From contig OY855910.1 of NCBI GenBank assembly GCA_963693305.1, positions 19,553,362-19,617,361 on the forward strand: a stretch of 64,000 nucleotides of DNA. The letters are read 5' to 3'. The notes below the pieces were generated by a model, which saw only the letters and a list, made by a program, of their open reading frames with translations, was not told where the DNA came from and made no database searches. Of this stretch, positions 1 to 13,400 are shown one piece after another. The position numbers and the translations under genes were made by a program. Source of the DNA: Meandrina meandrites (Eukaryota > Cnidaria > Anthozoa > Scleractinia > Meandrinidae). Position 1 is the stretch's first letter, and every line of letters begins with the position of its first letter.

Positions 1-1382
1 TTACAATGAAAGAAATGTTCAGCATTTATTTTTTGGTTGAAATTTGAACTAGCAGGTGTTTCAAAATGTTTTGAAGTACCCGGTAGGCGTCAGCAACTGG
101 AAGAGTAGGCAGCTTTGTCAAGTTAGCTTGTTTGTCACGAGGTGATTGCTACAACCAGAGCAACCAGCGACATATAATTAAGTAGCCAGCAGAACACTGG
201 CAGTTGCCTGCTTGTTTTTAAAACCCTGAACTAGAGACTTCATTTGAACTTTAGTGTGAAGGAACAGATATTCTGTTGTAGACAGCAAAATTGTCAGTTG
301 CCAGCACCTTTTGACTGGGCTGAGAGTTATCTGGTTTTTGCATTCCATTGCTTTTTACTCCCTATCAAAATGTAATAAGCAAACTAAGTTAAAATAGTGT
401 TCTACAACCATCTCTCTGAAAAAAAGCTTTAAATCTTCAATTTAAACTACACAAATAAAATTGTCTTTTCGAGTTTATTTGGCTTTAAGTGCAATTTTCT
501 TCATCCAGTGACATCTTCCACAATTTTCACAGTAACACAGATGCTGCCTGGATAATAATTTTAAACAGGAATTGTTCTAATAAAATGTAGGGGTTGCAAA
601 GGATGCTTCATTGTTGCATTGATGGAAATACCATGACATGAAATAGTAATTTTTGAGCTCGTTACCACTTGCACTTCACGCTGTCAAAATTTTGTTGTTT
701 CAGTAGCCCAAAGATTTTATTGCATATTATATTCAAAGAAGAAATGTTGCTCTTTCATTTGGATATATTTCTATAGCACCATGTCAAGTACCATGTTGAG
801 TTTTTTTTAGTCACTTTTTCCATTTTTTGCTGTGCTGAAATTGGCAAAATAAGCCAAGAAATTAAAAGTCTTAAAAAAATTATGTTTTCAGTCAAATTGT
901 TCAATATCGACCATTTAAATTGTTAAGCAATATGTCTTCTTTTCAAAGAAACTTTTATTGTTCAACTGAATGTGCCTTTTTGTTGTACGCACCCCTTGCA
1001 AGAGCTTTCAAACTGTGATTATTGTCATTCTCGTAAAAGAAAAATCTGATTGAACTTCAAGTATTTTTTAAGAAACAGTTCCGCTAGACCTACGTTAATT
1101 CTGACCAAGTTTGAGAATTTTTTATTTTTTTCATACTGCATCCCTCTGGGCAAGGCGATATTTGCTGATGCCCGCTCTTAAATTGTAGATGTTGACCAGT
1201 GTCATTTATACTAGCACTGACTTTCACTTCTCATTTTGTTCCCAAGAAGTTGGGAACAAAAGAGTCTAATAGGTAATGCATTGAATGCACAAGTATTACT
1301 TTCACAAGTCTTGTTTCTTTGACTTTAGAACAAGAACTACTCATCAGCCATAGAAACATTACATCACTTAATACTGACTTAC
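1..1382. other. Intronic sequence at left edge
   Basis: AT-rich sequence with no supportable exon or structured repeat. It presumably belongs to the next intron of the CCDC66-like gene. Confidence 0.4.
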
Positions 1383-1432
1383 CAATATATTTCTTTTAGC
1401 TTTCAGTGTCTCCTTCAGAGCTATTTGTTCAT
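1383..1432 (-). CDS. CCDC66: CCDC66-like gene, coiled-coil exon (last recognised in window)
   Basis: 50-nt exon, acceptor ACAACAG and donor GTAAGTC, reading DEQIALKETLKAKRNIL including the split Asp. It ends in phase 0. No further exon could be recognised between it and base 1. Confidence 0.75.
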
Positions 1433-4400
1433 CTGTTGTTGTAATGCCAAAAGATTGATTTTATTAGATACATTGATTTTATGGATTTATTCAACCAAAC
1501 TATAACCACTGCTTCTCTTCATCTACCTCTCTCCTGTCCACAGTATCTTTGGTATGTTCGCACGCCAGGCAGATTATTACAAACTGACTAATAAGTCTTT
1601 TGTCATTGTGTTCACCTTCTCAACCCACTTTGTGTAGCTACCAAGAACATAATTTACATTAGCTGCATGCAGAATAACATCTAAATATAAATTATATTTT
1701 AAATACAATGTATTACCTAGCTCTTTCTTCCATTCAAAATTCTTTTTGGAAACATCTACCTGCAATTATTTAAATACAACAAAAGGAAAATTTGTCATAG
1801 ATAAGCTTAGAACTTTACATGTACGTGATTGAATTATGTGTTGTGGTTTAAATTTATCTTTGGTTTAAAATTTTTCAGACTAGTTTTTTCATTTTCTCAA
1901 ATTCATTATCATAATCTGAAACAAAAAGAAATAAAAATCAAGCTGGTTTGAGAATTTTCAAACCTTAGCTAAATTTAAACCACAACATATACACCTGATT
2001 AGATAATACAGCTGTTGCTGTTGAGGAACAGTATGACAATGGTTTCCACGCAACTTGTGAACTTGTACTCATTTGCATTTTTAGAAACTGTACATCACCT
2101 GTATTCTGTAATTGCCAAAATTATACAAACTAACTCCGTCTACCCATAACTCCATAAGGTTGTATTGTTTATATGGTTTAAAAATGTATAATTTTTTCAA
2201 CAACAATTTTTTGGAAAATTAAAAAAGTTGGTCAGTGGACAATGGTTCGCCAATGTGCCCATGTCCAGGCAAAATACCAACTGAAAGTAGTTAGGCATCC
2301 CCAGGGGGGTACTCGAAGTATACATGACGGGGGGGGGGGGGTTCGATGTATTTTTTTGGGTTGAAAATTTACGAGGTCGGTATTTTTTTGGGTCAAGAGA
2401 TCTGTCATGTATTTTTTAGGTCTTAAAAAAATACACATAATTATTGTTTTGGGTCTTATCTCCGAGCGAACTTTTCGTTTCAGGTTTTCGTTGTCTGTTA
2501 ATGTGGAGCAGAAGGGAGGATGAAGAGACATTAACAGACATACCAATTTCATAAGCTTATTAATGCAAAATCATGCATTAGAAAGTTCTGCTTAATTGAA
2601 TAAATCAGTATTGAGGTATTTAAGTCTTGTATTTTTTTGGGTTGGAAATTTTGATGCCAGGTATTTTTTTGGGTGTAAAATTTCAGGCTTGTGTATTTTT
2701 TTGGGTTTGCAATATGAAGCTCCGTCGGACCCCCCCCCCCCCCCCCCCCCCGTCATTTATACTTCAAGTACCCCCCCTGGGTAGGCATCATGTCCAGCCA
2801 AATTTTGTAAATCATAAACTTAAGGTAATATCATTTTGAGGCATTAATTTACAGGTAAGTCTACAATTTTGACGAAGATCATAAAAAATAAAGTTATATA
2901 ATGCCATGTCTGACCACATTTTTGTTTTGTCAAACCAAAATGGTGTGCCACTTTTGGTACTTGTGCAAGCAAGTCAGTCCAGCATTCACCATCTCTTAGA
3001 TATGCTACATGTAAATAGTATTTAATAAGTTTAAAAATGTGCATATATAGATACAGTAAAATTATTCTTATCTGCACACATATTAATTGTAGACACTGTA
3101 CTTGTACAAAGATTACCTGATCTTGGTTTGCAACTGTATCTTCCAGTGTGTGTTTGGTTTTAGAGTCTCTTCTGTTGATTTAAATTATTTATGCATAATT
3201 AACACTTTGTTTAAGATTTGACACAAACAATCTGATTTAATTTACACAAAATATATTATTTATTTTCTAATGAACACTTATTAAATAGATTTAGCCAAGT
3301 CTAAAAGTGGAGCTCCCAGTTAATTTAGTTTGCCCTTTATTTAAATCTGAATTTACAAGATGATAAAATTCTCAGGTTGAGTAAAAAAATAGGTCATGAG
3401 CCCACGTTCTTGAGTTTTCAACTGAAAACCATTACCTGGTCAGCGGTCAACTTTGAAATGTGAGCTCAATGAGCTCTACACCTCTGTGATATGGTCATGT
3501 AGTAAGGTTAGGAAGTCTTTGAGAACCTCTTTTATGTGAAAAAGTCAAAGGTGTGTTCAATCAGTTTTACAAACAGTAGGAAAATAGCAAGAAAGAACCC
3601 CTTACAGGTATCCAATTACAAGAGGTTGTAATTGGACTGTAATTGGACACACGTATGATCACGCGACAATTACATGACAAATAGGCGCACACAGAACCAA
3701 TCAAAATCAAGAATTTTGTTATAGATACGATTATAATAATAATAATAACATGATAATAATGATAATGACAATAATAAAATAAGTTACATCTGTCAACAAA
3801 AACAGGAGTGTGTTTACCTGTTTGTAATATATAAACTCAGAGTTTCTAAGGATAGTGCAGAATGCAAAGGGGCTGATTAATTAAAAGTACGATGTTACAT
3901 TTTCTGTTTGTTTGCCTCATTTCACTTTCTCTAAGACATTGCAACACCTAATCAGGATCATGAAAACTTGAAAAAAAAAATTTGGACAGACCCTATGCCC
4001 TCAGATTGCTCTTTAGTGTGTCATCAAAGGCCCACTTAACACTTGACGTTTACACTACTTTTATAACAATAGCACAAATTAAAAACTTACATGTACATGG
4101 AGCTGGGTAAGGCCCTCTTTTACAGTACTTCATAACATTAAAGTGCAAAAATCTTGCAATAAATCCCAGTAAATAAACAAATGAGCAAATGAGCTTTTGA
4201 AATCCAGGTAATGTACCTACAATAATGATGGGGTCTGTACCAACAAGGTGGTGCTACGGCCGAGTTATGTTGCTTTTAGTACCATAACTACATAATCTGT
4301 TTGACTGTTACCTTTCATGATTGTCTCTTATTGATGGCTGATAAACTGGCATTTGGTGTACTGTACTTTCCTCTGATCCCGTGAACAAGTAAAGATGAAA

Positions 4401-7400
4401 GTTTTATAATTATATATTACATTTCTGATAATTCACTTGGCAAAAGCAGCTGCAGCAAAAACTGTCTTAGCATGTAGATTACATAAAATGCCTAAAATTA
4501 TTTCTGGAATGTTTATTGTTTTGCAACCAATAAGATGCGAAAGGTCAAACGAGTTGGCTTTTTCTTCCACGACAAATCCTCAATTTTATGGTTAACTTTA
4601 GTTAATACTAAAGTTGTTATTTATTTTCTATTACAGAGCTTACACATGAGCAAAGGATAACTATGAACAACATTTTACTGTTCAAGAGTGTTGAATCAAG
4701 CAAGCAGTGCATCTAAGAGCAGAATTGTACTTAAAAAAGCAGGGAGATAAGAGTTCAACACATGGAGCAGGTACTGTATGCACACAATCTTTTTTTTTTC
4801 CTTCAATGGGTTATTTCTTTCTTTTTCTTTTCCCCCAAGATGCTAAGAAGTGCTTCCAATTACTAATTATTACTTTGCTCAATATTCATGCATTGCATGC
4901 ATTATGAGAGCAAAACCCACACTTGCCTTCAGCCAGCATTTCATAATGACACCACTAGCACTAAGGCTTTCTGGGTTATGATTGTTTTTGAAAATGCAAA
5001 TAAGAAAATGCTCGCACCTCACGCTCTTGATATAGCAGATAACCATCTCATCATTATTTCTCGTTTCACATTTGCCAACATTTAATTTCATCTTCATCAA
5101 GCTTAGTTATGCAGTGGTCAGCGGCACTACAAACAAAAGCCTATGACCCATCAACCAACAGTGCAAGTGAATACACTGGCCACATACTCCTATTTTGCAT
5201 TCTGCAAAATAGTCAGAAAAACTAGCCATAGTACATTGCAATTCCTGAGTTTTGATTGGTCTACTGCTTGTTGAATATATGAGATAGTTATAGCCACCAC
5301 AAGCTCATGGAATAATTGTTAGAAATAGCCGAGTTTCTTGTGCATATGTTTCTCACTGAAAAGCTATCAGAGTATAAAGAATATAATTCACTATTTAAGA
5401 AAGTGAGGGGGGTGCTTATTTGTTATTTTGAATGAGAAGGTGGCCCCATATTTGAGGGGCCATGCTTATGAGAGCAACAGAACTTATTCAAGGAAATACA
5501 GCTTCCCAATAAACAATATAAAATATAAGTACATACTTTGAGAATCTTGCCCATGACCAGGTGGGCTATGACTTTGTAAGGCCTGTACATCTGCAGATGT
5601 CAGGGATAACAAGATTCTTGACAGCTGATCCTTTGCCACATAACCAGCATCTTCTGAAGCTTGGCCATTCCGTGTATTTTGATTTTTTGTCAGTCTGGCA
5701 TCATTGGCATCCTTTTGCTGTGACTTAGGTATGGACTTTGTTTTTTCATTATGTTTCAGGCGAGTTGTTTTTCGAGGTAGTGTGTGTGCTTGAGGAGAAA
5801 ACCCTTTGGAGCTTTGTCTTCCCTAGGACAATGACAACAAGACAACAATAAAACATGTAACTTACAGGGTTCTCATACACTAATAGCTATAAAATAAGTT
5901 TCCATTTTGTCTATAACCTTTTGTATCACATAATCGCTCCTTTTAAAGGAGCTCTGTCACGGGAATTTTGCAGATATTTGGTCTAAACTGTTCTGAAATT
6001 AGTGGTAGGTAACTAAACCCATGAAACTTACTACCTTTGAACATCTAAAGGAAGATATAACCTTAACATGTGGATAGAAATCTAACTACAAGTATAAAAT
6101 ATCGATTCTGTTGTATATACATGTGCGGGAACAACTTGAAAAGTTTAGCTAAACTTTTCAAGTTGTAATCCATTTCCATCATAGCCATCTGCAGCTAAAG
6201 ACGCTTGTTAACAGTTTAGGTGCTCCAATATAGCAACTGTTAATAATAAACGGCACGCAATGCATGCAGAAGCGATAACGTTTCACAAGGGGTCTTTAAG
6301 AATTTTCAGGAAATTTGACAGAAAATTTCAAGAAAGTTAATAAAAATAGCTGACAACTTCTGTGTTGAATGATTGTTCGACAAAAGTTGCGTTATGTTGC
6401 AGGGAGATATCTGATACTGAGGACATATGATACAAGGTCAAACGCTGTCTTGAAATTGTTGAGCCCTTTTGTTTTAAAAAAAATTAAAGATTTCTGTTTA
6501 CTAAATCTTATAAAACACATCAAATATAATTGAAGGGGCCAAGGCAAGAAACGCACATTGAGTTTTTGGCTAAATTGAAAATTGTCAAAAACAACTCCAA
6601 AACTCGCATGTGGCTTCAAATGTTTACATGTGTTAAACACTGTCCTGCATTTATTTTCGCTAGTTTGAGCTTGTTCTTGGAGAAAAAAAGAAGAGAAAAT
6701 TACTATTAGCGAATCATTGTTCCAGAACGAATCTAAATGTTTATGCTGGTTTCATTGTTCGGAGTAACAAAAGGTTTTTTGTTTCTCTTCCTGTTTTTGT
6801 AATTCAGTTGGGAGATCTGGAAATGGTCGGTACAGCAAATATTGTGACGTAAGCTTTTCACGCGCAAAGCCTCTTCAGATTTTAATCGGACAAGTTGAAT
6901 GCTCACCTTCGCGCATGAAGTGTACTTCTCTCCACTGATTCTCGCTTATTTGACATATATTTGCGCCCGTCTGGTGGTAGAAGGACATCATAAAGTCTGA
7001 ATACCCGCAAGATCACTAGTGAGCCTCAAAGAAGCGAGGTTCGTTTGTTCCATGATCGGGACTCTGATTCCAGACGGAAAGAGTTTAAACGCACTTCTCT
7101 TCCAAACCAAGTTCACCTTCGTTTGTTTGGGCTGATTTGCCATGATTTGGCGTGTTGAATGTTTGGAAATGAAGACTGGCTTTTAGACTCTATAATTTTC
7201 TGTTGAATTTTGAGCGTAGGACTGTCCGTGTCGAAGAAACTCAGGGATATCCCATAATAATCTTTAATGCATTGATCATGATTATTGCGTTATTTTTTAG
7301 CGTGACTTGACAGTCAGGCGAAAGGCACGGCGGCAAAGTCTTCATTCATTTCACGTGTGCAAAACGCGGCTTTCGCGATATATCAGTTATAGTATGCCCA

Positions 7401-10400
7401 TAAAGAACAGAATAGGAGCTTACTGCAAGTCAAGCGGAATGAAAATCAAACGTTTAGATTTTGTGAGTGCACATCATGGAATTCCATTGATTGCTTCATC
7501 GCTGTCTGTCGAGAGGAATGAAAGGACAAGACTGAACCCGGGCTCGCATGTAAGTTTTTTGTTTGTTTAAGCTGACTTGTTCTTTTCCATCGGTTTTCCA
7601 GCCGGCTTAAATTCGATTCAGTGTATTCATAACATGCCTGTAGGAGAAACAGCCTATTCAGCTTAAAACTAACTTCTTTTGTGTTGTCTGAAAAAACCGT
7701 TTTATGAAACCAGACTTTTACTGCCATTTTCGAGCTACCATGAACGGCTAACTTTTTAGCGCGTTTTCTCACGATCGAGCAAAACATTCAAGTTTGTCTA
7801 GACAAACTGTCGCGTTTTGCAAGTGAACCAAAGATCAAGATCGCTGTCTCAGCATTTACCAGAAATATAAAGAAGCCATTTGCTGTCAACATTCATTGAA
7901 GAAACATAAAACGTCGACGCAAAAGTTTTCGAAACCTGTGTTTCATGACCAGAAACACACAGGCTGAGTTGCCAAAACTTGACATGTTTACGCTCCAAAC
8001 GCGACGGTTTGTCTAGGCAGACTTGAATGCTTTACGTGTGAAAATTCGCGGAAAAAAGTTTGCCGTTCACGGTAGTCTGAAAATGGAAGTATCTTTTTTA
8101 GTGAAACGGACTGAATTTGCTTTGCTAATGGCAGTGTTATTCACAAAAAATAATCATTTCGCTTAGCGAAATTTACCGCTGAGAAATTTCGAATACGTTT
8201 TCTTCCGTAATTATTTTGTAATTCGTCGCGCAGACAAAGCATAAATGGCAAGCGCTTTGCTGATAGCATCACTAAATTTCAAAGCCTTTTGCAGCATCAC
8301 AGTAGCATCTACGAAATGTCACATCTTGCTCTTTTTTTACTTTTCCAGAAAACAGTGCCTGAGAAAGTTTTTTTCATATCAAGGCTGCTGCCTAACGGGC
8401 GCCCGGTCGCCTGGGGCGCCTAAGTTAGGAGTGCGGGCGACTAAATTTTTGTTCAAGGAGCCCGGATGGGCGCCTAAGCATAGATTTTCCATTCTCATCT
8501 AATGACTTCAATTTCCTTGTAACTTTGTTCCACTGGCGTAAGATATATCCCGTTTAAAACCATAAGCGCTTCATTTCAAAACGGTAATACTAAAATTGTC
8601 CACAATAGAGATAATTTTAGCGTATATATACGTGCAACTTCGAAAAGCAATTATTTTCGACTGTTTATGACTGGGACTGACTCCCAAATATGGAATGAAG
8701 AATGAATAGTATTATGGGCTGCTTCACGTTTCGTTCACTACGTTGATGTTTTGGAGGAGTTTAATAGTGAATGTGAAGTAAACATTTTACGGATACAAAA
8801 GTGAAATCAATCTCCTGGCCATTCATGCATCAGGTCTGATCATGACAATTTTAATCTGCAAAAGCTTGATACAAAAACCTTTTCAACAAGCCTAAAATAA
8901 TGTGCAGAATGTTTTGATGTTACACTTACGAATTACTGTAATTAAGCTTATTATTTAACTCAAACTTTTATTTTTTCACTTTAGAGAACGCTTAATTTCA
9001 TAACAACAGAAAATGTGTGCCTTTTCTGTGACATTCTTATCAGCTACCGCTTTTTGTGGATCAAGTTTGTTTGTTTGTTCATTCGAACTGTTTCGTGTTT
9101 TATTTCGGTTATTGAACCGTGCAAGGAGAACATTACTCTTGAAAATAATAATGTGCTAGAAACTTTGCTGAAAACAGTTTGAATAACATGAATTGTTTTT
9201 AAAACTACAAAAATCTATTGTATAAGCAACTCATTTGATAAGCCTAGAAACTGTTTTTATTTTAACAACTTAGTTTTTCTGGTCCATTTTTGACAACTGA
9301 TTATGAAATGTAGATAAGATCAGAATTTAATTAAAGTGTTTACACAGGTGTTTTGACTTTTTATTACCTTTGCCTTAACCTTCAAATAGACCTGCTAGAT
9401 TGTAATCTTGGTTCTGTTAAACCTTAATTACTAACAATAATTCAAGTTCTTTAGTGAGCTTGCTGTGCAAAAGTGAAATAATAATTTTGCTGCTTCATGC
9501 TTCACTGATTTTGCTTCAAAACTTTGGATGTTCAAAACTCCTTTTAAACATTGTTTTATTTGTTCTACACATTTTTAACTTACTTTATCCAACATTCATC
9601 ACAGCACAATATACTGGTTGGATTTTCAAACTCATTTTAAGCCTACAGAAACTTTCTAATATACACACTCCTGTTCATGTCACCCAATCAGTGTAAAAAG
9701 GGTTTTATCGAAGGAGAGGCTCGGTTAAATAAACTTTCAAGTTAAGAAAGCTGGAATTTCTTACACAACTATTTGAGGGAGGTTACCTTCAGAAGCTTTC
9801 AGAAAAAATCTTGTCCGAAGGAGTTTTCTGTTCACGTACAAAGGCTCTACTGACAAAATAAAATGTGTGTGCATGTGGAAGGGGATGGTGGAGGGGGGGG
9901 GGGGGGGGGGGGTGCTCCCCAGACCCCTCCCCTAGATTTTTTTCTTCTACTTCACCCCCCTCCCCCGAGGATCGACCATGTCAACTTTGGCTCTGGGCCC
10001 CTAAAGTAATGGCTTGGGCTCCTAACTTTTGATGTTAGGAGCCCGAAGGGCTCCTTAGAAATCTCCTTAGGCAGCAGCCTTGCATATACCGTAATAGTGT
10101 TTTCTTTTTTCACGGATTGCAAAACGTTCACTCTCTAGACACTAATCTTGACTATATTTAGATACCGACTCATGCCATGCAATTCAAAAGAAGAGATTTC
10201 TTTATTTTTGCTAGGATAACCCTATGCTAACCCTAACCCTAACCTAACCTAACCTAACCTTACCCTAACCCTAGGGTTAATGTTTGTAGAGTTAAAACAG
10301 TAATCGGTTCAACTTCGCTGATTTCATTGTTTCGCGGAACAAAAGGTTTCTTTCGTCAAAGTCCAGTTTTTGCATGCGTAATTTTTTGGAAACAAGGCAG

Positions 10401-13400
10401 ACAACAGCGGGAAAAAATACAGGACAGTGTTTAACACACGTAAACAAACTCGCATGCGAAATTTGGAGTTGTTTTGACAATGTTCAATTTAGCCAAAAAC
10501 TTAATGTGCGCGTCTTGCCCTCACGCCTTCAATTAGTCTCTTTCACTTATACTTAGAATTAGTCCTTTCTAACTGCCCGGGAGTATTTTGCTTTAAGTTC
10601 TACGCAGTGTTTTCTTGTTGAGTTAAACTTGATTTCTTTTCTACTGACGTTTATTCCTGAACAACTTCTGTGTTGAATGACTGTTTGACAAAAGCTGTGT
10701 TATCTTGTAGCGCGACATCCGATACTGACGACATACAATACAAGGTCAAACGCTGTCTTGAAAATGTTTAGCCCTTTTCTTTTAAAAAATGTAAAGATTT
10801 CTGTTTACTAAATCTAATAAAACACATCAAATATAATTTGTCTTTCGTTTATACATAGAATCGGTCCTTGCCCGGGAGTATTTTGCTTTGAGTTCTACGC
10901 CGTGATTTCTTGTTGAGTTTTACTTGAATTCTTTTCTACTGACGTTTATCCCTGAAGTTAGTTCCAAATTCTATTCGGTTCTAGAAAGATCGGTCGATTG
11001 CAACAGACAACAGATCCCGTCCACTCGCACGACGGCAAGAACAAGAACACAAACCATGCACCTAGTTCCCAATGCTCTTCGGTTCAATCCAGGGAGTAAT
11101 CCTCACACCGTAACACCAAAAATTCCATAAATTCCATCGCTTTTCCGCTTTACAGCATTAACCGATGACGTCATTCTATGACGTCATCGCTTAATAAACG
11201 GCACGCGATGCATGCAGAAGCGATGACGTTTCACAAGGGGTCTTTGATAATTTTCAGGACATTGGTCAAAAAATTAGGGTACATAAAAGTAACTGACAAC
11301 TTCTGTGCTGAATGATTGTTCAACAAAAATTGCGTTATCTTGGCGTGACATACGATACACGATATACGATGCAAGGTCAAACGCTGTCTAAAATTGTTTA
11401 CACCTTTTGTTTTAAAGAATGGAGAGATTTCTGTTTACTAAATCTTATAGAACGCATCAAATATAATTTGTTTCTTTCGTTTATGCTTTAAATTAGTCCT
11501 TTCTAACGGCCCAGGAGTATTTTGCTTTGAGTTCTATGCGACGATTTCTTGTTGAGTTGACTTGATTTCTTTTCCCAGTATTCGGTTCGAATCTACAGAT
11601 CGGTTGATCACAACAGGCAACAGACAACAGACAACAACAGATCCTGTCCACTCGCACAGCGAGATTAATCGATCACGTCATCGTCATCGCTTAAAAAAGG
11701 TTTAAGATGGCTCACCTTTTCAACAGATGTTTCAAAACTGCTAATAATCCGTTGCTTCGTCTGCAGTCACGACAGACATCACTTCTTAACTTTATGCCAA
11801 ATTTATTCGATAACTGATAAAGTGCAACACTCACTGCAGACTCGAAATCTCAATTTAACAGCTACAAATGAAATAAGGTTTGCCGATCGGTGATGATACA
11901 AGCTGCAAAAAAATATCTTCCTTTGCCAAAAAACAAGATGGCGGATCTCAAAAAGAATACAAACAATGCACCTAGTTCCCATTGCTCTTTGGTTCAATTC
12001 AGGGAGTAATCGTAACACCGTAACACCAAAAATTCCATAAATTCCATCGCTTTTCCGCTTTACAGCATTAACCGATGACGTCATAAAATGACGTCATCGC
12101 TTAAAAATGGACCATTATATTTTGGTTTCCTTCAACACAAATATAAATTTTGGCTGTTCAAATATCTGTTAAAATCCGTGACAAAGCCCCTTTGAGAACC
12201 AACAAGAATTGCTTAATTCAATGAACTTGGTTGTCGTGATTCATATAATAAATAATTTGTGAGCCTTTGTGTGTGGCCAGCCTTCACTGATTAACATAGT
12301 TTTTTTCTACTCCATAATAATAATAATAATAATAATAATGAATTTCTTGTGCGCAAATTCCATATGGATATGTTCAAATGGGCATCACAACAAAGGCTAT
12401 CTAATGATACTAAAAGTTACATGCCCTAAATATACAGTTACACCTTAACTTAAAAACTAAAATTCTCGGAACCTACTATATTATTCAGATTTTAACAAAA
12501 AAAAAGCTTAAAACTAAAATTCTCAGAAATTACAATATTATTCAGATTTTAATGAAAACGTTTTTACAAATCAAATATGTCTTACACCATCTGTGAGGTG
12601 AATATAATATCACTAGCGAGATCCCAACAAAGTTATTTTAAAATATCTAACTGCTGCTCTTAAAACATTTTATTTTGGAAAAGTTGTTTTTGATGCTTTC
12701 ACATTAAATACATCAGCTCAAGATGAGAAAAAACTAAATGTCAAGGCAGGCAAGTTCAGTCTACATGAAGTTCCAGAGGCAGGCACAGCACTGATTTGTA
12801 AATTGTAATGTAAGGACATGCAGCACTGAAGAAAAACTCATCACAGGCCACATGAAGCTCCCCAGTAAATTCTTACCTTAGCAACTCTGTGTTTTGCTTC
12901 AGTTTTAAAAAGGTTCTCTAAAAAAGGAAAACAAGTGTTAATTAAATGGCAAAAACAGTCTTGAAAATGAATCCCCATACTAGTATTTACATAATATATT
13001 GTAAGTTACATGTCAAGTTTAACATGAGGTGGTTATGATATATGTTGTGGTTTAAATTTTTCTCTGGTTTAAAATTTCGTAAACCAGTTTGATTTTTATA
13101 TTTCATTGTCTCATCTTGACTATCATAACCTGGAACAAAGGGAAATAAAAATCAAACTGGTTTGAAAAATTTTAAACCAAGGAAAAATTTAAACCACAAC
13201 ATATACAAAGGGACTAAGAGTAAAATTACATGGTTTGAACTACAGTGTCACTCAATATGAAAATACATAAATGTAATTCTTAGAAAGCAGCTTTATAAAA
13301 CTAATACTCACTCACCAAAATGACAAACCGTTGCATAATATATTTATTATAAAACATCTTTGGTTACAAGATAGTTAATCAAGACATGTATGTTAAGTGC

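Larger units (their letters stand above)
5942..12198. mobile_element. Candidate large composite element filling a CCDC66-like intron
   Basis: The outer ends are inverted (AAAGGAGCTCTGTCACGG at left; the right end reverse-complemented reads AAAGGGGCTTTGTCACGG, and both continue to CAGATATTTG). Inside are subterminal inverted repeats (6527-6790 against 10310-10550), multiple direct repeats and a nested 1.7-kb element. No long ORF and no clean target duplication were seen, so this could be an accretion of several insertions rather than one unit. Confidence 0.4.

Noticed and set aside
2232..2839. Pro-rich frames
   Set aside because: Encoded by poly-C/poly-G runs of the 2300-2781 transposon.
2963..2997. 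Possible 35-nt CCDC66-like exon
   Set aside because: Phase would fit, but the acceptor lacks a pyrimidine tract, the donor is weak and the alternative exon at 3117-3171 reads better.
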